From assembly GCA_019426215.1 (NCBI GenBank), contig CM033406.1:4541001-4605000 (forward strand): a DNA stretch of 64,000 bases, given 5' to 3'. The notes below the pieces were generated by a model, which ran no database searches, was not told the DNA's origin, and saw only the letters and a program-made list of their open reading frames with translations. The position numbers and the translations under genes are program-made. This DNA comes from Buddleja alternifolia. Taxonomy: Eukaryota; Streptophyta; Magnoliopsida; Lamiales; Scrophulariaceae. Of this stretch, positions 18,648 through 30,966 are shown in pieces; within the stretch, counting starts at the first letter, position 1; every line of letters begins with the position of its first letter.

Positions 18648-20861
18648 TGGAATAATTACATCGACCTCTCCTGAGTTATAGACATTTGACATTCACATCT
18701 CTCACCTTTAAAATAATAACATGAATCTCCCTTCACTTTTTTCATTATATATATTAGTTAAAGACTAAAATGCCCCCCACTATTGAATTAAAAAAGGTAG
18801 CTTTTACTTAATAATATGTTGGAGAATGAAAAGTTATCAAAATATCATCAAATGACATAATAATAATAATAATAATAATAATAATAGATGAGGCAACCAC
18901 AATTAGAATTTTCTAGAAATATAACTTTAAACTCCTAAAAGAATATCATCTAGGTTAATCATGAATTTCTTAGGGGATCTAAAAATTTCATTGCTTAGGT
19001 ATGTTAATATAGTTCAAATATTTTCTATAAATAAGAATAATTCTAATGTTTTTAATTTTATTAAAAATAACTATAAATAAGTATAAGAACTTAATAATTT
19101 TTTTTTTACTCAAAATTCTATTTGTTCAAATATATTTTTTTCTTAATAAAATCGAACAACTTCTTCTAAAAAGGTACTGATTTAGAAGTTGCATATTCTA
19201 TTAAAAAAATATTATTAAACGCCCCTCTTAAATACCACCATGCTTTATTCTTAATTAAACAGATGGGGGTAATAAGTGTAGAAGAATAAATAAAATAAAA
19301 CAATAACTTATGACTATTTCATAAAAAATTGTCATAAGTTAATAAAAGTTTAAAGCTAAAGAAAAATCACAACATAATATTTTTTTTCATTCTTTCTTGA
19401 AATTGGCTTTTTAATTGGAAAAAAATGAAAAGTCCAAGTTATCACTAAAAGTCCTTGATCCTGAATGTAAAATTATACTACATACAATATGAAAAATAAA
19501 TAAAAAGAAGTAATTATTTTTTTCGATTGAAGATTGCCACAAAAATAACATGGTGTAACATATTAATTTAGCAAAATCAAAATAATAATATATCTTTTCA
19601 TGAAATTAGCATTAGTTGAATTAGAAGAGTTAAAATTAATGTTTTGAAGTAATGTTTTCTGAAAGTATAAAAGAAGTCACGATTAATTGATTTTCTTAAA
19701 TAATTTAAAGTTTAGAGATTCTAGTCTAATTGTTTGATTAAAATCCTTTGTTATTATGTCATTTAGTGGTAATTACAAACAGTTATTTAATTTATCCTTT
19801 GTTAAGCCCAAATGTGAAGGGCTTTTTAGTCTTTTATTAGTGAATGTAGTGGAAAGTTGAAAGAGGGAGGTTTATGCCAATATATCAAACATGAGGGGGT
19901 GTTGATGTCAAATGTCTATGGTTCGAACATGGTCTTAAATTTCGGCCGAAACTCCGAAACACCGAATTTTTGACTGAAATTTCGGATTTTGAGGGGTCCC
20001 GAAGCGAAATCAAACCTTCGATCCAATTTTGCAGAATATCTTCCGAAATTTCGACCGAAACCCGAAATTTAAAATATTTTTGTCAAATATCCATTGAAAT
20101 TTCAGCTGAAACCCGATATTTCCCGAAACATTCACCGAAACCGAAATTTTGGCCGATTTTTTTAAATATTTTTCAATAATTTTTTTTATATATATTTAAA
20201 TATTATATAATTAGAAAATTATATTTATATTTGGTAATGACCACACCTCCCCCTTCCCCCCCCCCCCCCCCCCAACCACAAGAAGCAGTAAAGCAAAAAA
20301 GTGAAAATGAATATGATTGAGGATATTGTACTACTTCATTGGGGTTGTTCAAGATTCAACACCAGAAGGATATCATCATCATCATTATATGTAGTACTAC
20401 CAACATTCCATGTCATGGGGCGGAAAACTATCAACATGTAACTAATAATTTTCACTTGTAATATGAAAATAGAGGTAAAACAGATACTAGTAATAGCGAT
20501 TTCGATCCTTCTTGAAATTCGATGTGGTATTGAATAGTAACTTTGATTTAAATCTTGGTACATTTTATTTTAATGAAGTTCTCATGTAATTTAGTTATTA
20601 TCTTACTATCAAATTATATTTATTTCATATTTTTCGCAACACTTTTTAGTGATATTATTTAACAAATTCATTATCCATATATTACATATAGAATATTATT
20701 AATGTAAAAGATGCATAAATATGATAATTAAAGTTACCCAAAATTTTATTATAAATTTCCAAATATTTTTATAAATTTTCATGATTTCTTTCAAATCGAA
20801 ACCGAAATTTTGAATATCCCCGAAATTTCAATCAAAATTTTCGTAAATTTACTACACCAAT

Positions 20862-23800
20862 TGTCATGCCCCCAAATTCAGTTCGTAAAGGTCCAAATCT
20901 GAAAGCGTGAGCTTATTGAAACAACAGTTCAATCCAAAATCTCCAACAACTCAACAATTTCTAGTAGGTTCTCAACTCTAACACCGTTAACCAGATAAGG
21001 TGAACTTACTATCCATGTCTTAATCTACAACTGCCACGTCTAGGATTGTCCATGTCTACACTCATGATCCTCCGAGCCAGCCCCACCGCTCAAGTTACCT
21101 CTAACTGGAAGGAAGTAGTGAAATACGTAAGCAAAGGTTTAGTGAGCACCAGTGTACGTGTGAAAGGTGCTTAAAATAGTTTTTAGACCCCAAGATGATA
21201 AAGTAATGAGGTGAAGTCAATAATAGTTTCTATTTTTCAAAGTCTCATTGAAAACGCGAGTAAGAATGACATTTGCGTTAAAGCAATAGCTGGTATGACA
21301 CCAAGTTCTTAGTATATGCACGATAAAGTTTTGATCAAGATCATTTAAAATATGTGTGAAAAATGATTTTACATTTAAAGTGGAAATGAGTGACATGATA
21401 CTCAAGTTTCAAAACATGTATTTCAATAGCAAGCATTTCAATGCAAGTGTACAAGGCACGCTTAAGTAGGAGGGGGCCATGTTAGCAATACCATCGCGTC
21501 CGATGACTAGTGCACGACACTTTGGGTCCCGCTGCTTCTTCCTTATCACCCCTGAACACGTGGCTTAAAAGCCATCACCTTATACCTCCCCACGAAGGCT
21601 CGCGATGCCTGATTGGTCATATCCGGAGTATGCCACACGATCTAGTACCCACTCACCCTCAGAACACTCCGTCTTTAGGTGTTGGGATTTGGCCGTGGAT
21701 AGCGGGAACCGTTTAAGACCGCAAGCCCATGCTTGACCGGCAGAACCCTGCCCTATCCACGCCTGACACTTGGGCCCGACAATTAACCACGTAATAAGCA
21801 ACACCTATCACTTGAATATAGTCACGATGTATGATCACGATTGATGCAATAGTAGCCTTTCAGCTCACGATAGAACATTCCTTGAATCACGTAGTTTTCA
21901 AGATATTTGGCAAAGAATATTTTCATAGAAATCATTTTCACAAAACATGCCTTGAAATTATTCATGCAGTTAACATTTAGCACATGAACTGGTTAATGCA
22001 AATGAGTTCGTGATTTGCTTATGAAAGTGTTGAAACTCATTTTCATGTGAAGTATCGAAAGCATGATGAAAGTACATAGATATGTATATGACGTGATAAA
22101 ATTTCCTTCCAGTTTGGAAAGACATATAACTATAAGTTTGAGAGGCAACTCACCTCGTCCAATCGAATACCAAGCTCAATTCGAGAATTCGAGTGATGCT
22201 CAACCTATCTCGTAAGTGCAATTACCTATTCCAAATAACTATACTCATCAATATGATCATAATATCAACTCAATTGATAGTAACCAAATACTATACGGTT
22301 AATATCGAATTATCAAAGGTCGAGGAAAGATATATCATCCAATACTTACCTCATCTACAAAGACACCAGAAAATTGATTTGGATCGATATATCCAATACT
22401 TACCTCATCTACAAAGACACCAGAAAATTGATTTGGATCGGTCAAAATTTACACAAGATAACTCAACAATGCGCTTCCGCCTACCTTCGTGCATCCTCAC
22501 TGTTTCTATTTTTTTGTTCTTACTTTTAGCATAATAACCCAACACAGAATTTTTAACTACGGATTCACCATGACCTCATTTTTCTCACCCAATAAATTTT
22601 ATCCCAAAACCCACTCGATCAATGGGTAAATCGGGCTATCGAAGTTGACCTCCCAAATCTGCCAAATTCTCGCACATCTTGTAACCAAATCCCGCAACTG
22701 GACCCATTTCACCATTGATTTTGTCAAATCTTATTCCTATAATTATCTACACTCACAGGGCTTTCCAATGGTAGTCTTGCATGTGCAATCGGACATGAGG
22801 ACTGTCCATTTCTGTTCAAAATAAAGTAGATGATCATTTCTGAAAATTGAAACAGGGCACTGGCAGTTATCTTGAGGGGATGTTTCTTACTTGTCCATGA
22901 ATTGGATTTCCACAAAACTTAGCATTATAGGTATTTAGACTCAATAATATTTCTGTTGGTGGTTTTGGATGAGTGATTGGATCATTGGAAGAGTAGTTTC
23001 AGGCAAAATGAAAATGTAAACAGTTTCTGGAAATCAAAACAGCACACTGACAAGAACTCTTTGGTGGCCATTTTTGAACTATTCTCGAATTCTTTTTCAG
23101 AAAGCTTTACCTTATAACATATCTACACTAGACAAGGATTCTAAAGGTGGTTTTTCATGTACAATCAGAACAAAGAAAAAGGGGTTTTAGGGCAATTGAA
23201 TATGAAACACTGATTCTGGAATTGAAAAGAGACTAGTAGCAGTGATGGTTTAAATGCAGATTCTATAATGTTTACATAACGATTTCCAAAGGAAATTACC
23301 TGTAATGATATCTACACTCATGGAGGTTTCCAAATATGGTTTTTCATGTATGATCAAACCAGTGAAAGTGGGATTTCTAGGCACAAGAAGATGAAGCAAT
23401 GTTTCTGCAATTGAAAACTGTGCACTGTGGTGGTGCTTTGGTGACTGATTTTGGAGTTTTAAGGAACTAATTAGACAATTTGGACTTAATATAACTGTTC
23501 CTCGTCCTCTTAGGACTAATTTGAGCTAAAGAACTCCAATTTTGGTCAACATTTCACTATCCAAATCGGGGCTGCAATGGAACTGCCAAGAAAATTCTGA
23601 AGGGGGGAAAATGAGTATCCAAGTACACTTTTTCCTTTAAATATGCAAGTGTACTCCACTTGTACCAACACTATGAAGTACAAAGTCTTAGTTCTCAACT
23701 AGTTGGCTGAGGTTGGAGACAACAAAGCAAATATTTGCTATTTTCCCATTGATCCCTTGAAGTTTGCTTAACCTCACTTGAGTTCTACTATAAACTAATG

Positions 23801-24054
23801 TACACATAATTGACCCACTTTTCTCATTATACCAAGTGAGTTGGTGTTAGTAAGATCTATATAGACATATACAAATCTAATAAACTCCGGGACATGAGAA
23901 TTCATGATGAGTCCATTAGATTTCGGTTATGGCACATAAGAATAAAAGAAACTAGAACACCTATATGTAGGCCAAAAGTGTGCTCTGTAGTTATACTATT
24001 GATAAATAAATAATATTTGTGCCAAATTCGTAAAAGAAAAACTGGGGTGTCACA
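20862..24054 (+). repeat. Family-T LTR-like element (probable solo LTR of a gypsy element), copy 1
   Basis: It starts TGTCATGCCCCCAAATTC and ends CTGGGGTGTCACA, with flanks ccaat and ccgat (4 of 5 bases identical). A second copy at 37442-40281 has the same ends and a perfect duplication. Shared internal strings include GTAAGCAAAGG, TTAGTGAGC, GGGGGCCATGTTAGCAATAC and TAAGACCGCAAGCCCATG. The TGTAACRCCC...GGGTRTYACA ends and a length near 3 kb suggest a solo LTR of a long-LTR gypsy lineage such as Tekay/Del, but this is inference. There is no coding capacity. A 54-bp direct duplication occupies 22337-22440. Confidence 0.7.
22337..22440. repeat. 54-bp tandem duplication
   Basis: Two near-identical units begin ATCCAATACTTACCTCATC at 22337 and 22391. 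They lie within the family-T LTR and are not present in the copy at 37442. Confidence 0.9.
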
Positions 24055-24119
24055 CCGATATCTACCCCGAAACCGAAATTTAAGACCTTGGGTTCGAAAG
24101 AGGTTGATGTGATTTTTCC

Positions 24120-24537
24120 TAATATGAATGATGCGTGTCCGATTCACACCAATAATATTTATATATTAAATATGAGAAATTGAGAGTGTAATATGTAAAT
24201 AATGCGTAAATGTAAGAGATAATATTGCATAAAAATGTAAGAGAGCTTTATTCATCATCCAAAGTGTGTATATATACAAGTTGAATGGCATTGGGCTAAT
24301 TCAGATAAGTAAAATCGGGCTAACATCCTTCCTTATTTATCTTTGGCAGATCCGACTATTTTAGGTAAGTCTTGAAGTCCAAGAGATTGAGTTGGATCCA
24401 TCCGAGAATAGAATTTGATTTGATTTGATCACATCAGCTTGCTTTGGTAAGTTATTGACTAATATCTTTAATTGGTCTTTGTTAATATCTTGATGGGATC
24501 TTGTCTCCTAAAAGTTTTCCTTTCCTTATATAGGCCT
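24120..24537. other. Unassigned 418-bp stretch
   Basis: It begins in the right target duplication of the outer MULE and ends at the copia-A LTR. No ORF, repeat pairing or known motif is seen. Confidence 0.5.
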
Positions 24538-26690
24538 TGTTTTGGGTTGACTAATTCCCTCGGGTGGCTCGTGGCAGCGAAAATTAAAATTTTACAAAAG
24601 TAAACGTACAACCACCCGAAAACAGAAATATGGAGTTGGTTCGATCGAATTTGATAAGGAGGTAAGCGAAATTATACTTTTCGAAAATTTCGTTTCACCT
24701 CGTATTTTTTATCTCAGCAACCCTGTGGTGCAAATCCACACAATTTCCCTTGGGTGAGAAATTGCCCGTCGTATTTTCGTATCTCTCGGTTTAGAGTGCT
24801 CCAAGCGTCGCACTTCTAAGATGTATCCACACCTCGTTCAAGTCACCAATCGTCTTGCCTTGCGTGCTAGACAACAAAACGATTCTAAGCTTAACTTAGG
24901 CTTGATTATGTGAAGAGTAGGAATATTTTCTAAGTTGTTTAATTCAACACATGAATAGAATGACGTCTTGTTGGAAAGAGGAAGAAGGTGGCCGATTTTT
25001 AGGTCTAAGAGAGGAGGGAGGGGGGCGGATTTTCAGCAGTTATGATTATTCATTTTAGTCTCCTTCATCTCTTATTTATATGTGAAGATTACCTAGAGTC
25101 CAATTAGGAAAAGGAAACTTCCTTTCTCCTAAACTCTCTAGTAATCCTCATCCTATAAGGTAATAAGTCAAACAACATATCAATGATGAAGACTTGGAGG
25201 AGGGGAAAACTCTTTTCCACCTTCACCACAAAAAAAACCGCCCCTCCCTTATTTACTCATAAAAATCGGTCAACACAAGTCAATTGGACTCTAGGATTTA
25301 ATTTTGACTTCTCAATTTAATTGTAGGTCCAACCCATCAATTAAATCCAATTCCAACATTTATTTATTTAACTTGGGCTCTACCCAATTAAATAAAATAT
25401 TTGGACTCTACTAGGTCCATTAATTTAATTAATTCTACAAGATTAATTAAAAGAGTAAAATTAATTGAACCCTTCAATTAATTTATATTCTATATTAGGA
25501 AAGTACTACACTTTCCTAATTCCCACAATTTCCTCGAAACTGATTAATCACATCTATTCAAGTAGTGACTCTCTCGAGTTAGTGTGTGACCCCTTAGGCT
25601 CGTTGCTATCTAGTAGTAAGTACACTTTCCCATAGTGCTAGTGTACTTTCCTAAAATGGAAAGTACTAGATTAAATCAATCCTTTGATATAATCAAGCCT
25701 CGAATTAGCCACCAAGCTAATTCTCGGCACTTACAAATCGCGGTTCCCCACCTAGCATAGGGTCCCGAAGACCTAGTTCAAACGAAAGTAAAGATACACC
25801 TTTTGAGATCTTGATCCTTGCATAAGTAAGATCCCTCTATCTAATCTCCCGATTGAATCTAGAGTAGTGGCTAAGGTCGAAGCTTTATTAATTCAATACT
25901 ATGTTTCTCAGGTTATGTGAAATCGACTTCGACTATCTAAACGAGAAAACCCTATGCCTCTTTAGATATCATACTTCGGACGAAGATTCCTTAAGTCGAT
26001 TCACTATGTAACCATAGGAGATTAACCGACTGGCTAATGTCAGAGATAGATTCCTCTTAATTCTCACGTGCCTTACTACGTTAGACGTGCATGTCTAAGT
26101 TTGCCCATATTCGATCATCTAAAGTGATCATGTAACAAATCAAGAACATGCGTAGTTACGCATAAGGCATCCAATGGAATCTTAGGTCCATAAGGATTAC
26201 TCTTATACTACAAGACCACTGGAAGTTCCACATTCGACTGGGAATCCATTTTAGGAACTTGCATGGCGTTGTATAGTTCGCCCATTACCACAATGGCAAC
26301 CCTCATATATGCATTGGCTTTCACCGTACCAGTATCTATGGAACCAGATACACTTCTCCCTGAGTATGCATCATATGAGCAAGTCTTTTGGGTTGCATCG
26401 ATATCCCTTAATCTCGATGAACCCTTTTTACGACTTAGAACAATGTTTAAAGATTACAGCTGAGACATATTCCATCATTGCCACACCCAATGTGCAATGA
26501 TGTCCCATAGCTATGTGTGATCCTTTGGGACTTTATTCTAAGCCAAAGTAAAAACTAATTTAAGAATAAAGACATGTCACACATATAAAAGAGATTGACT
26601 TTATTTATATGAAAACGATTGCTCAATTCTAGAGTTACTATTACAAATAATGGCTCCCAATAATTGGTGCGCCGGGCACAAACTCTAACA
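24538..26690 (-). repeat. 3' LTR of copia A (minus strand)
   Basis: On the minus strand it starts TGTTAGAGTTTGTGCCCGGC at 26690, directly after a polypurine-like AAGTGGAAGAT, and ends near 24538. The solo LTR at 34241-36336 is the same family in the opposite orientation, with matching ends and shared body such as CACGAGCC near the 3' end. A TATA-like ATATAAATA lies near 25075 (minus). Confidence 0.85.
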
Positions 26691-26732
26691 ATCTTCCACT
26701 TGCCCTAGCGCCAATTGCCCATGTACTTAAGG

Positions 26733-27685
26733 CTCATTCTTCCCAGATGTCCTTCAAATACTTTTTGGCTAAGGGGTTTGGTGAGTGGGTCCGCTATGTT
26801 GTCCGCTGTGTCTACGCGTTCCATTCGCACGTCGCCCCTTCCAATGATTTCTCGTATCAATCAGAATTTTTTCAGAACATGTTTATATTTCTGATGAGAC
26901 CTCGGCTCTTTTGCTTGCGCAATAGTCCTGTTGTTATCACAGTAGATCGTTACTGGATCCCCAATGGATGGAACGACACCCAATTCTTGGATGAAGTTCC
27001 TCATCCAAACAGCTTCTTTTGCAGCCTCATTTGCTGCAATGAATTCTGCTTCAGTGGTGGAGTCGGCTATGGTTGCTTGCTTGGAACTCTTCCAGCTAAG
27101 CGCTCCACCATTAAGCAAAAATACAAACCCAGAGACCGACTTCGAGTCATCCATGTCGGATTGGAAACTCGAATCAGTGAACCCCTCTAATTCCGATTCT
27201 CCTCGTCCGTATATCAAGAACAAATGCTTAGCTCTCCTTAGATACTTAAGGATTGTTTTCACCGAACTCCGGTGTGCCATCCTTGGATTCGCTTGATATC
27301 GAAGGCACACACTCAATGCATAAGCTACATCGGGTCTTGTGCATATCATTGCGTACATTATATTACCTATCGCAAAAGCATAGGGAGTTTTGGACATTTT
27401 CACTCTTTCCTCCTCAGTCTTTGGGCACATAGACTTGAAAAGTGTGATGCCATGTCCCATTGGCAAGAGTCCCTTCTTGGACTCTTCCATCTCAAATCTT
27501 TTGAGTACGCGATCGATATATGCAGATTGGGAGAGACCTAGCATCCTACTCGATCTATCCCTATAGATCTTCATACCGAGTATGTAGGACGCCTCTCCCA
27601 TATCTTTCATGGAGAATTTATTAGAGAGCCATACTTTAGTCGACTGCATCATCCCTACATCATTTCCAATTAGAGAGCCATACTT
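26733..27685 (-). pseudogene. Copia A reverse transcriptase end and RNase H (truncated)
   Basis: The minus-strand frame begins inside the reverse transcriptase at IGNDVGMMQS, downstream of where YVDD would be. It continues through SMKDMGEASYILGMKI, TRPDVAYALSV, a copia RNase H with LEGFTDSSFQSD, SWKSSKQATIADSTTEAE and IYCDNNRTIAQAKEP, and closes near the 3' LTR with MERVDTADNIADPLTKP. There is a TGA after HVLKKF (about 26861). About 45 bp separate the end of coding from the LTR. The protein is cut at its N-terminal side at 27669-27687, where it meets the oppositely oriented copia fragment. Retained residues show a copia-lineage polyprotein, but the fragment is inactive. Confidence 0.85.
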
Positions 27686-27687
27686 TA
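27669..27687. repeat. 19-nt duplication at the head-to-head copia junction
   Basis: ATTAGAGAGCCATACTTTA occurs at 27620-27638 and again at 27669-27687, exactly where the minus-strand and plus-strand copia fragments meet. It looks like templated filler sequence left by break repair. Confidence 0.75.
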
Positions 27688-28792
27688 TGGCTTGAAGCAA
27701 GCTTCCCGAAGCTGGAATTTGAGATTTGATGAAGTTGTAAAGGAGTACGGATACATCAAAAATGGTTATAAACGATGTGTGTACAAGAAACTTAGTGAGA
27801 GAGCCATAAGCTTCTTGGTACTCTACGTTGATGACATTCTTGTCATTGGAAATGACGTAGGAATGTTACAATCAATGAAGGGTTGGTTATCGACCTACTT
27901 TTTAATGAAATATATGGGAGAAGCATCCTACGTTCTTGGTATGAATATACACCAAGAAAGGGAAAGTAGGTTGCTAGGACTCTCCCAATCTAAGTACATA
28001 GAACGAATCATGAATAGATTCAAGATGGAAGATTCTAAGAACGGATTTTTTTCGGTGAGACATGGAATCTCTCTTTCCAAAACCATGTCCCCTAGGACAC
28101 CTGAGGAAAGAGAGAAGATGTCAATCGTTCCCTATGCTTTGTCAATAAGAAGCATTATGTATGCTATGCTATGTACTAGACCAGATGTGGCTTATGCACT
28201 CAGTGTGACAAGCCAGTTCCAGTTGAATCTACGGAAAGACCACTAGAATGCCATGAAAGTGATCCTAAAGTACTTGAGACATACTCAAGATATCTTTTTG
28301 GTATACGGCGGAGGAAAACTGGAATTAGAGTGCTATTCAGTCATTAGTTTCCAGTCTGATGTAGACGATTTTAAATCGATATCCGGATATGTGTTTATAC
28401 TCAATGGATGAGCTATAAGCTGGAAGAGCTCCAAGCAGGAGATGACGTCTGACTCCACCACTAAAGCTGAGTGTATAGTTTCCACTGAAGTGGCAAAGAA
28501 AGCTGTTTGGATGACAAACTTTGTCCATGAGTTGGAGGTAGTTCCATCCATTACTAATCCGATACTTCTGTACTGTGATAATAATGGAGCCATAGCTCTG
28601 TCAAAAGAGCCTAGGTCACACCAAAGATCTAAACACATCCTAAGGCGATATCATCTCATTAAGGAGATAGTGGATAGAGGCGACATTCGAGTAGAACAAG
28701 TCGACTATGCGAAAAACGTAGCAGACCCCTTCACCAAGGCTCCGAGTCAAAGTGTATTTGAAAAACATCTGAAAATGATTGGACTAAACTAA
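27686..28792 (+). pseudogene. Copia reverse transcriptase and RNase H fragment (plus strand)
   Basis: The plus-strand frame starts at YGLKQASRSWN, has the catalytic YVDDILVIGND (about 27820), MGEASYVLGM, TRPDVAYALSV, then RNase H with SGYVFILNG, SDSTTKAE, LLYCDNNGAIALSKEP and a C-terminus IRVEQVDYAKNVADPFTKAP ending at 28792. In-frame stops occur at 28244-28246 and near 28409, so it cannot make a full protein. Everything before YGLKQASR (gag, protease, integrase, early reverse transcriptase) is missing at the junction with copia A. It is followed by its own polypurine tract and LTR, and its RNase H end resembles the remnant at 63205-63330 of copia B. Confidence 0.85.
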
Positions 28793-28823
28793 AGGGCAAC
28801 TAGCTCTAGGGCAAGTGTGTGAT

Positions 28824-30100
28824 TGATAGTCTTAGGTGCCCGACGAGCCAATTATTTTGGGCTCTGCCATCTTAAATGTAATACACTATGACAGTCTTGT
28901 TTTAAATATATTGAATCTTTCTATATGGTATGATTCTTTATTGTTATCACTTGTGTTAGTATAGATAAAGATCCCATGGATTACTTATTGCTAGGGGAGC
29001 GGTCGGGATACCTTTGGAATGCTCTCAAAGACCGTAATCCAAAATAATATTCCAAGTTATAGAGGGTGTGAAATGTGAGATATCACTGACCTCGCGAAGA
29101 CTTGTTCATGCATGTAAATCTCCCAAGAGGTCGACGTGTTCCATTGTTGATGACTTGTGTGGCAATACATGTATGAAGACTCATACTTTGGTTATGCAAA
29201 TGAATGGCCCCGCTAAGGACTCCTAGTTGGTGCTGTCAAACAATGGAGTCCTTGGGTTTCGTAGTGTGAGATTAGTCCTTAGACCTGAGATGTTATTGGG
29301 AAGGGCATTACCCACTATGCTTTGATATGCATGTGCACTCCAGGAGAGTCGTACAATGTGTATGTCCTGTATAGTCTGGTAATACATCGAAACAAGTGGC
29401 AATCGTTGAGGGATTCATCCAAGCTCACGAGTACCCAATATTTTCTATGTTGTTGTGAGAATCTAAATGATCGATAAAATCTTTGATCAAAGCAATTGTC
29501 TTCTAAGATGGATTGGTGGTCCCCGCTTAGAAGACTAGATCAATAGATGTCACAACATAGTCATAGTTTCTAAGGTTATTAGGGCTCGACCGTCGCCATA
29601 CCCTAGACCATGGAAGGGAAAGTGATGAAGGGATTCTACTCACATAACGATCGTAACTCGGATAGGTTTGCTTTTCATCGTTGAGATCTAGGAAGTCGTG
29701 GGGACGTTGCTAGATATCGAACCACGACCAATAGGTGCCTTGGGTTAATTTGGTGAAATTAATCCAAGATCTAGTTAGTTATTGAGAATAATTAATCTAG
29801 CTGATGGGAGGACTTATTTCTAGCTTGCAAATGAGCCTGAGGAGTCACACACATAACTTAGTGTACTACCTACTGGCTAATTAATTCTTTGTGAATTAAT
29901 GGAGGGATTAATTAATTAGATTTAATTAATCAAGAAATGGGAATTAAATATATGGTATTAACTAATGGTCCTACAATTTAATATTGAAATATTAAATTGG
30001 GAAGGACTAATTAATAAATAAAAGCAAAAAAATAAAATATATATATACATGTGCGCGTGTGAGTGTCTAATCTTGGTGGAAAGATTTATTTTGCTCACCA

Positions 30101-30136
<36 letters not shown>

Positions 30137-30887
30137 TCTTATAAATATATTTGGTAAGATCTTTTAATTGGTTAAGGTAACTAATTAAAATGAAAGATCT
30201 TATAAGATATATATTGGATATTGGATAGAAATATGGGAATATCTAATTAGTTTGAAATAGTCCAATTAATTGAGGAAAGAGAATAAAAGAAAGAGGAAAA
30301 TGCAATATATACATATATATGTATACACGCACTCCCCCCTAATTTTTAGGGAAGGATGCGTGTGTGTATGTGTGAGGTTCCACTACTGTGGACTCTATAT
30401 ATATGTGTGTGTGTATTCCGACTCTTTTAAAAATAACGAAGGATTAATTGAAAATCAATACAAGTCATTTTTCTATTATTCTCTCCCCATTTTTCTTTCG
30501 CAATATTTCTTCAAACTCATGTGTTGAGTGCGAAGAACACTAAAATAAATTCCTAACCCTTTTTTCCTCAAAAATGCAAATTTTGATATTTTCTTAGCTA
30601 GAACTGATGGAGATAATCGAGGGTACGAGCTAGGGTGTGGATAAACTCAGAGGCGCAACACTTGGGGTGCTAGGACAAAGCCAATTCGGAGAGGTGTAGC
30701 ATGGAGTAGCTTAAAAAGACATTGCTGCTTTAAGTTCTACAAGAGGTAAACACAAGTATATCTTTTAGGATAGTTTTGAATCTGATGGTACCATGTCAAC
30801 CTAGCCCTAATTTGGGGAAGTTGCTTTTATTTTGAAATCTATATTTTCCGCTGCGCCAGCATCCCCGAGGTTATACCGATCCCAACA
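28824..30887 (+). repeat. 3' LTR of the plus-strand copia fragment (family B)
   Basis: It starts TGATAGTCTTAGGTGCCC after the purine-rich GGGCAAGTGTGTGAT and ends ACCGATCCCAACA at 30887. The body parallels the LTR at 30967-32765 (for example CCATGGATTAC, GGTCGGGATACCT, GCTCTCAAAGACCGTAATCC). AT microsatellites lie at 30105-30130. Confidence 0.85.
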
Positions 30888-30966
30888 TCCTAATACCTTT
30901 TCTTAGAATAGATCCTAAAGCGATTTAGGATAGAAGATCTGAGAAATGGCTCTTGCCTGTGAGGAA
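30888..30966. other. 79-bp spacer between two family-B LTRs
   Basis: It contains GGCTCTTGCCTGTGAGGAA just before the next LTR, which resembles the family's polypurine region (GGCTCTTGGGCAAGTGGGAG at 63332). The spacer may therefore be the end of a lost internal region and not plain target DNA. Confidence 0.4.

Larger units (their letters stand above)
19928..24090. mobile_element. hAT-like non-autonomous element, itself interrupted
   Basis: The ends are CATGGTCTTAAATTTCGG and CCGAAATTTAAGACCTTG, inverted repeats that match at 17 of 18 bases and start CA / end TG. They are flanked by a perfect 8-bp duplication ggttcgaa (19920-19927 and 24091-24098). An 8-bp duplication plus CA...TG ends fit the hAT superfamily. 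Removing the LTR insertion leaves about 965 bp with no transposase. The left 230 bp are full of degenerate CGAAATTTCG units, like hAT subterminal repeats. A C-run lies at 20251-20273. Confidence 0.78.
18648..24119. mobile_element. MULE-like element, split by a hAT-like insertion
   Basis: The left end (GGAATAATTACATCGACCTC, then ATAGACATTTGACAT) matches the reverse complement of the right end (GGAAAAATCACATCAACCTC, then ATAGACATTTGACAT) once the insertion at 19928-24090 is removed. Matching continues inward for about 140 bp (AAAGACTAAAA and CTTCAC). The flanks taatatgta (18639-18647) and taatatgaa (24120-24128) agree at 8 of 9 bases, as expected for a MULE 9-bp target duplication. Without the insert the element is about 1.3 kb and has no transposase. 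An AAT-triplet microsatellite lies inside at 18858-18888. Confidence 0.72.

Noticed and set aside
20251..20273. C-run as a functional structure
   Set aside because: An isolated homopolymer in a decayed hAT element without the flanking stem seen in the SIRE LTRs.
22193..22534. 113-codon frame with a repeated YIQYLPHLQRHQKIDLDR
   Set aside because: The repeat comes from a 54-bp DNA duplication within an LTR, absent from the other copy of the same LTR.
26263..26500. Two overlapping short ORFs in the copia-A LTR
   Set aside because: They lie wholly inside LTR sequence shared with the solo LTR at 34241-36336, where the frame is not kept.
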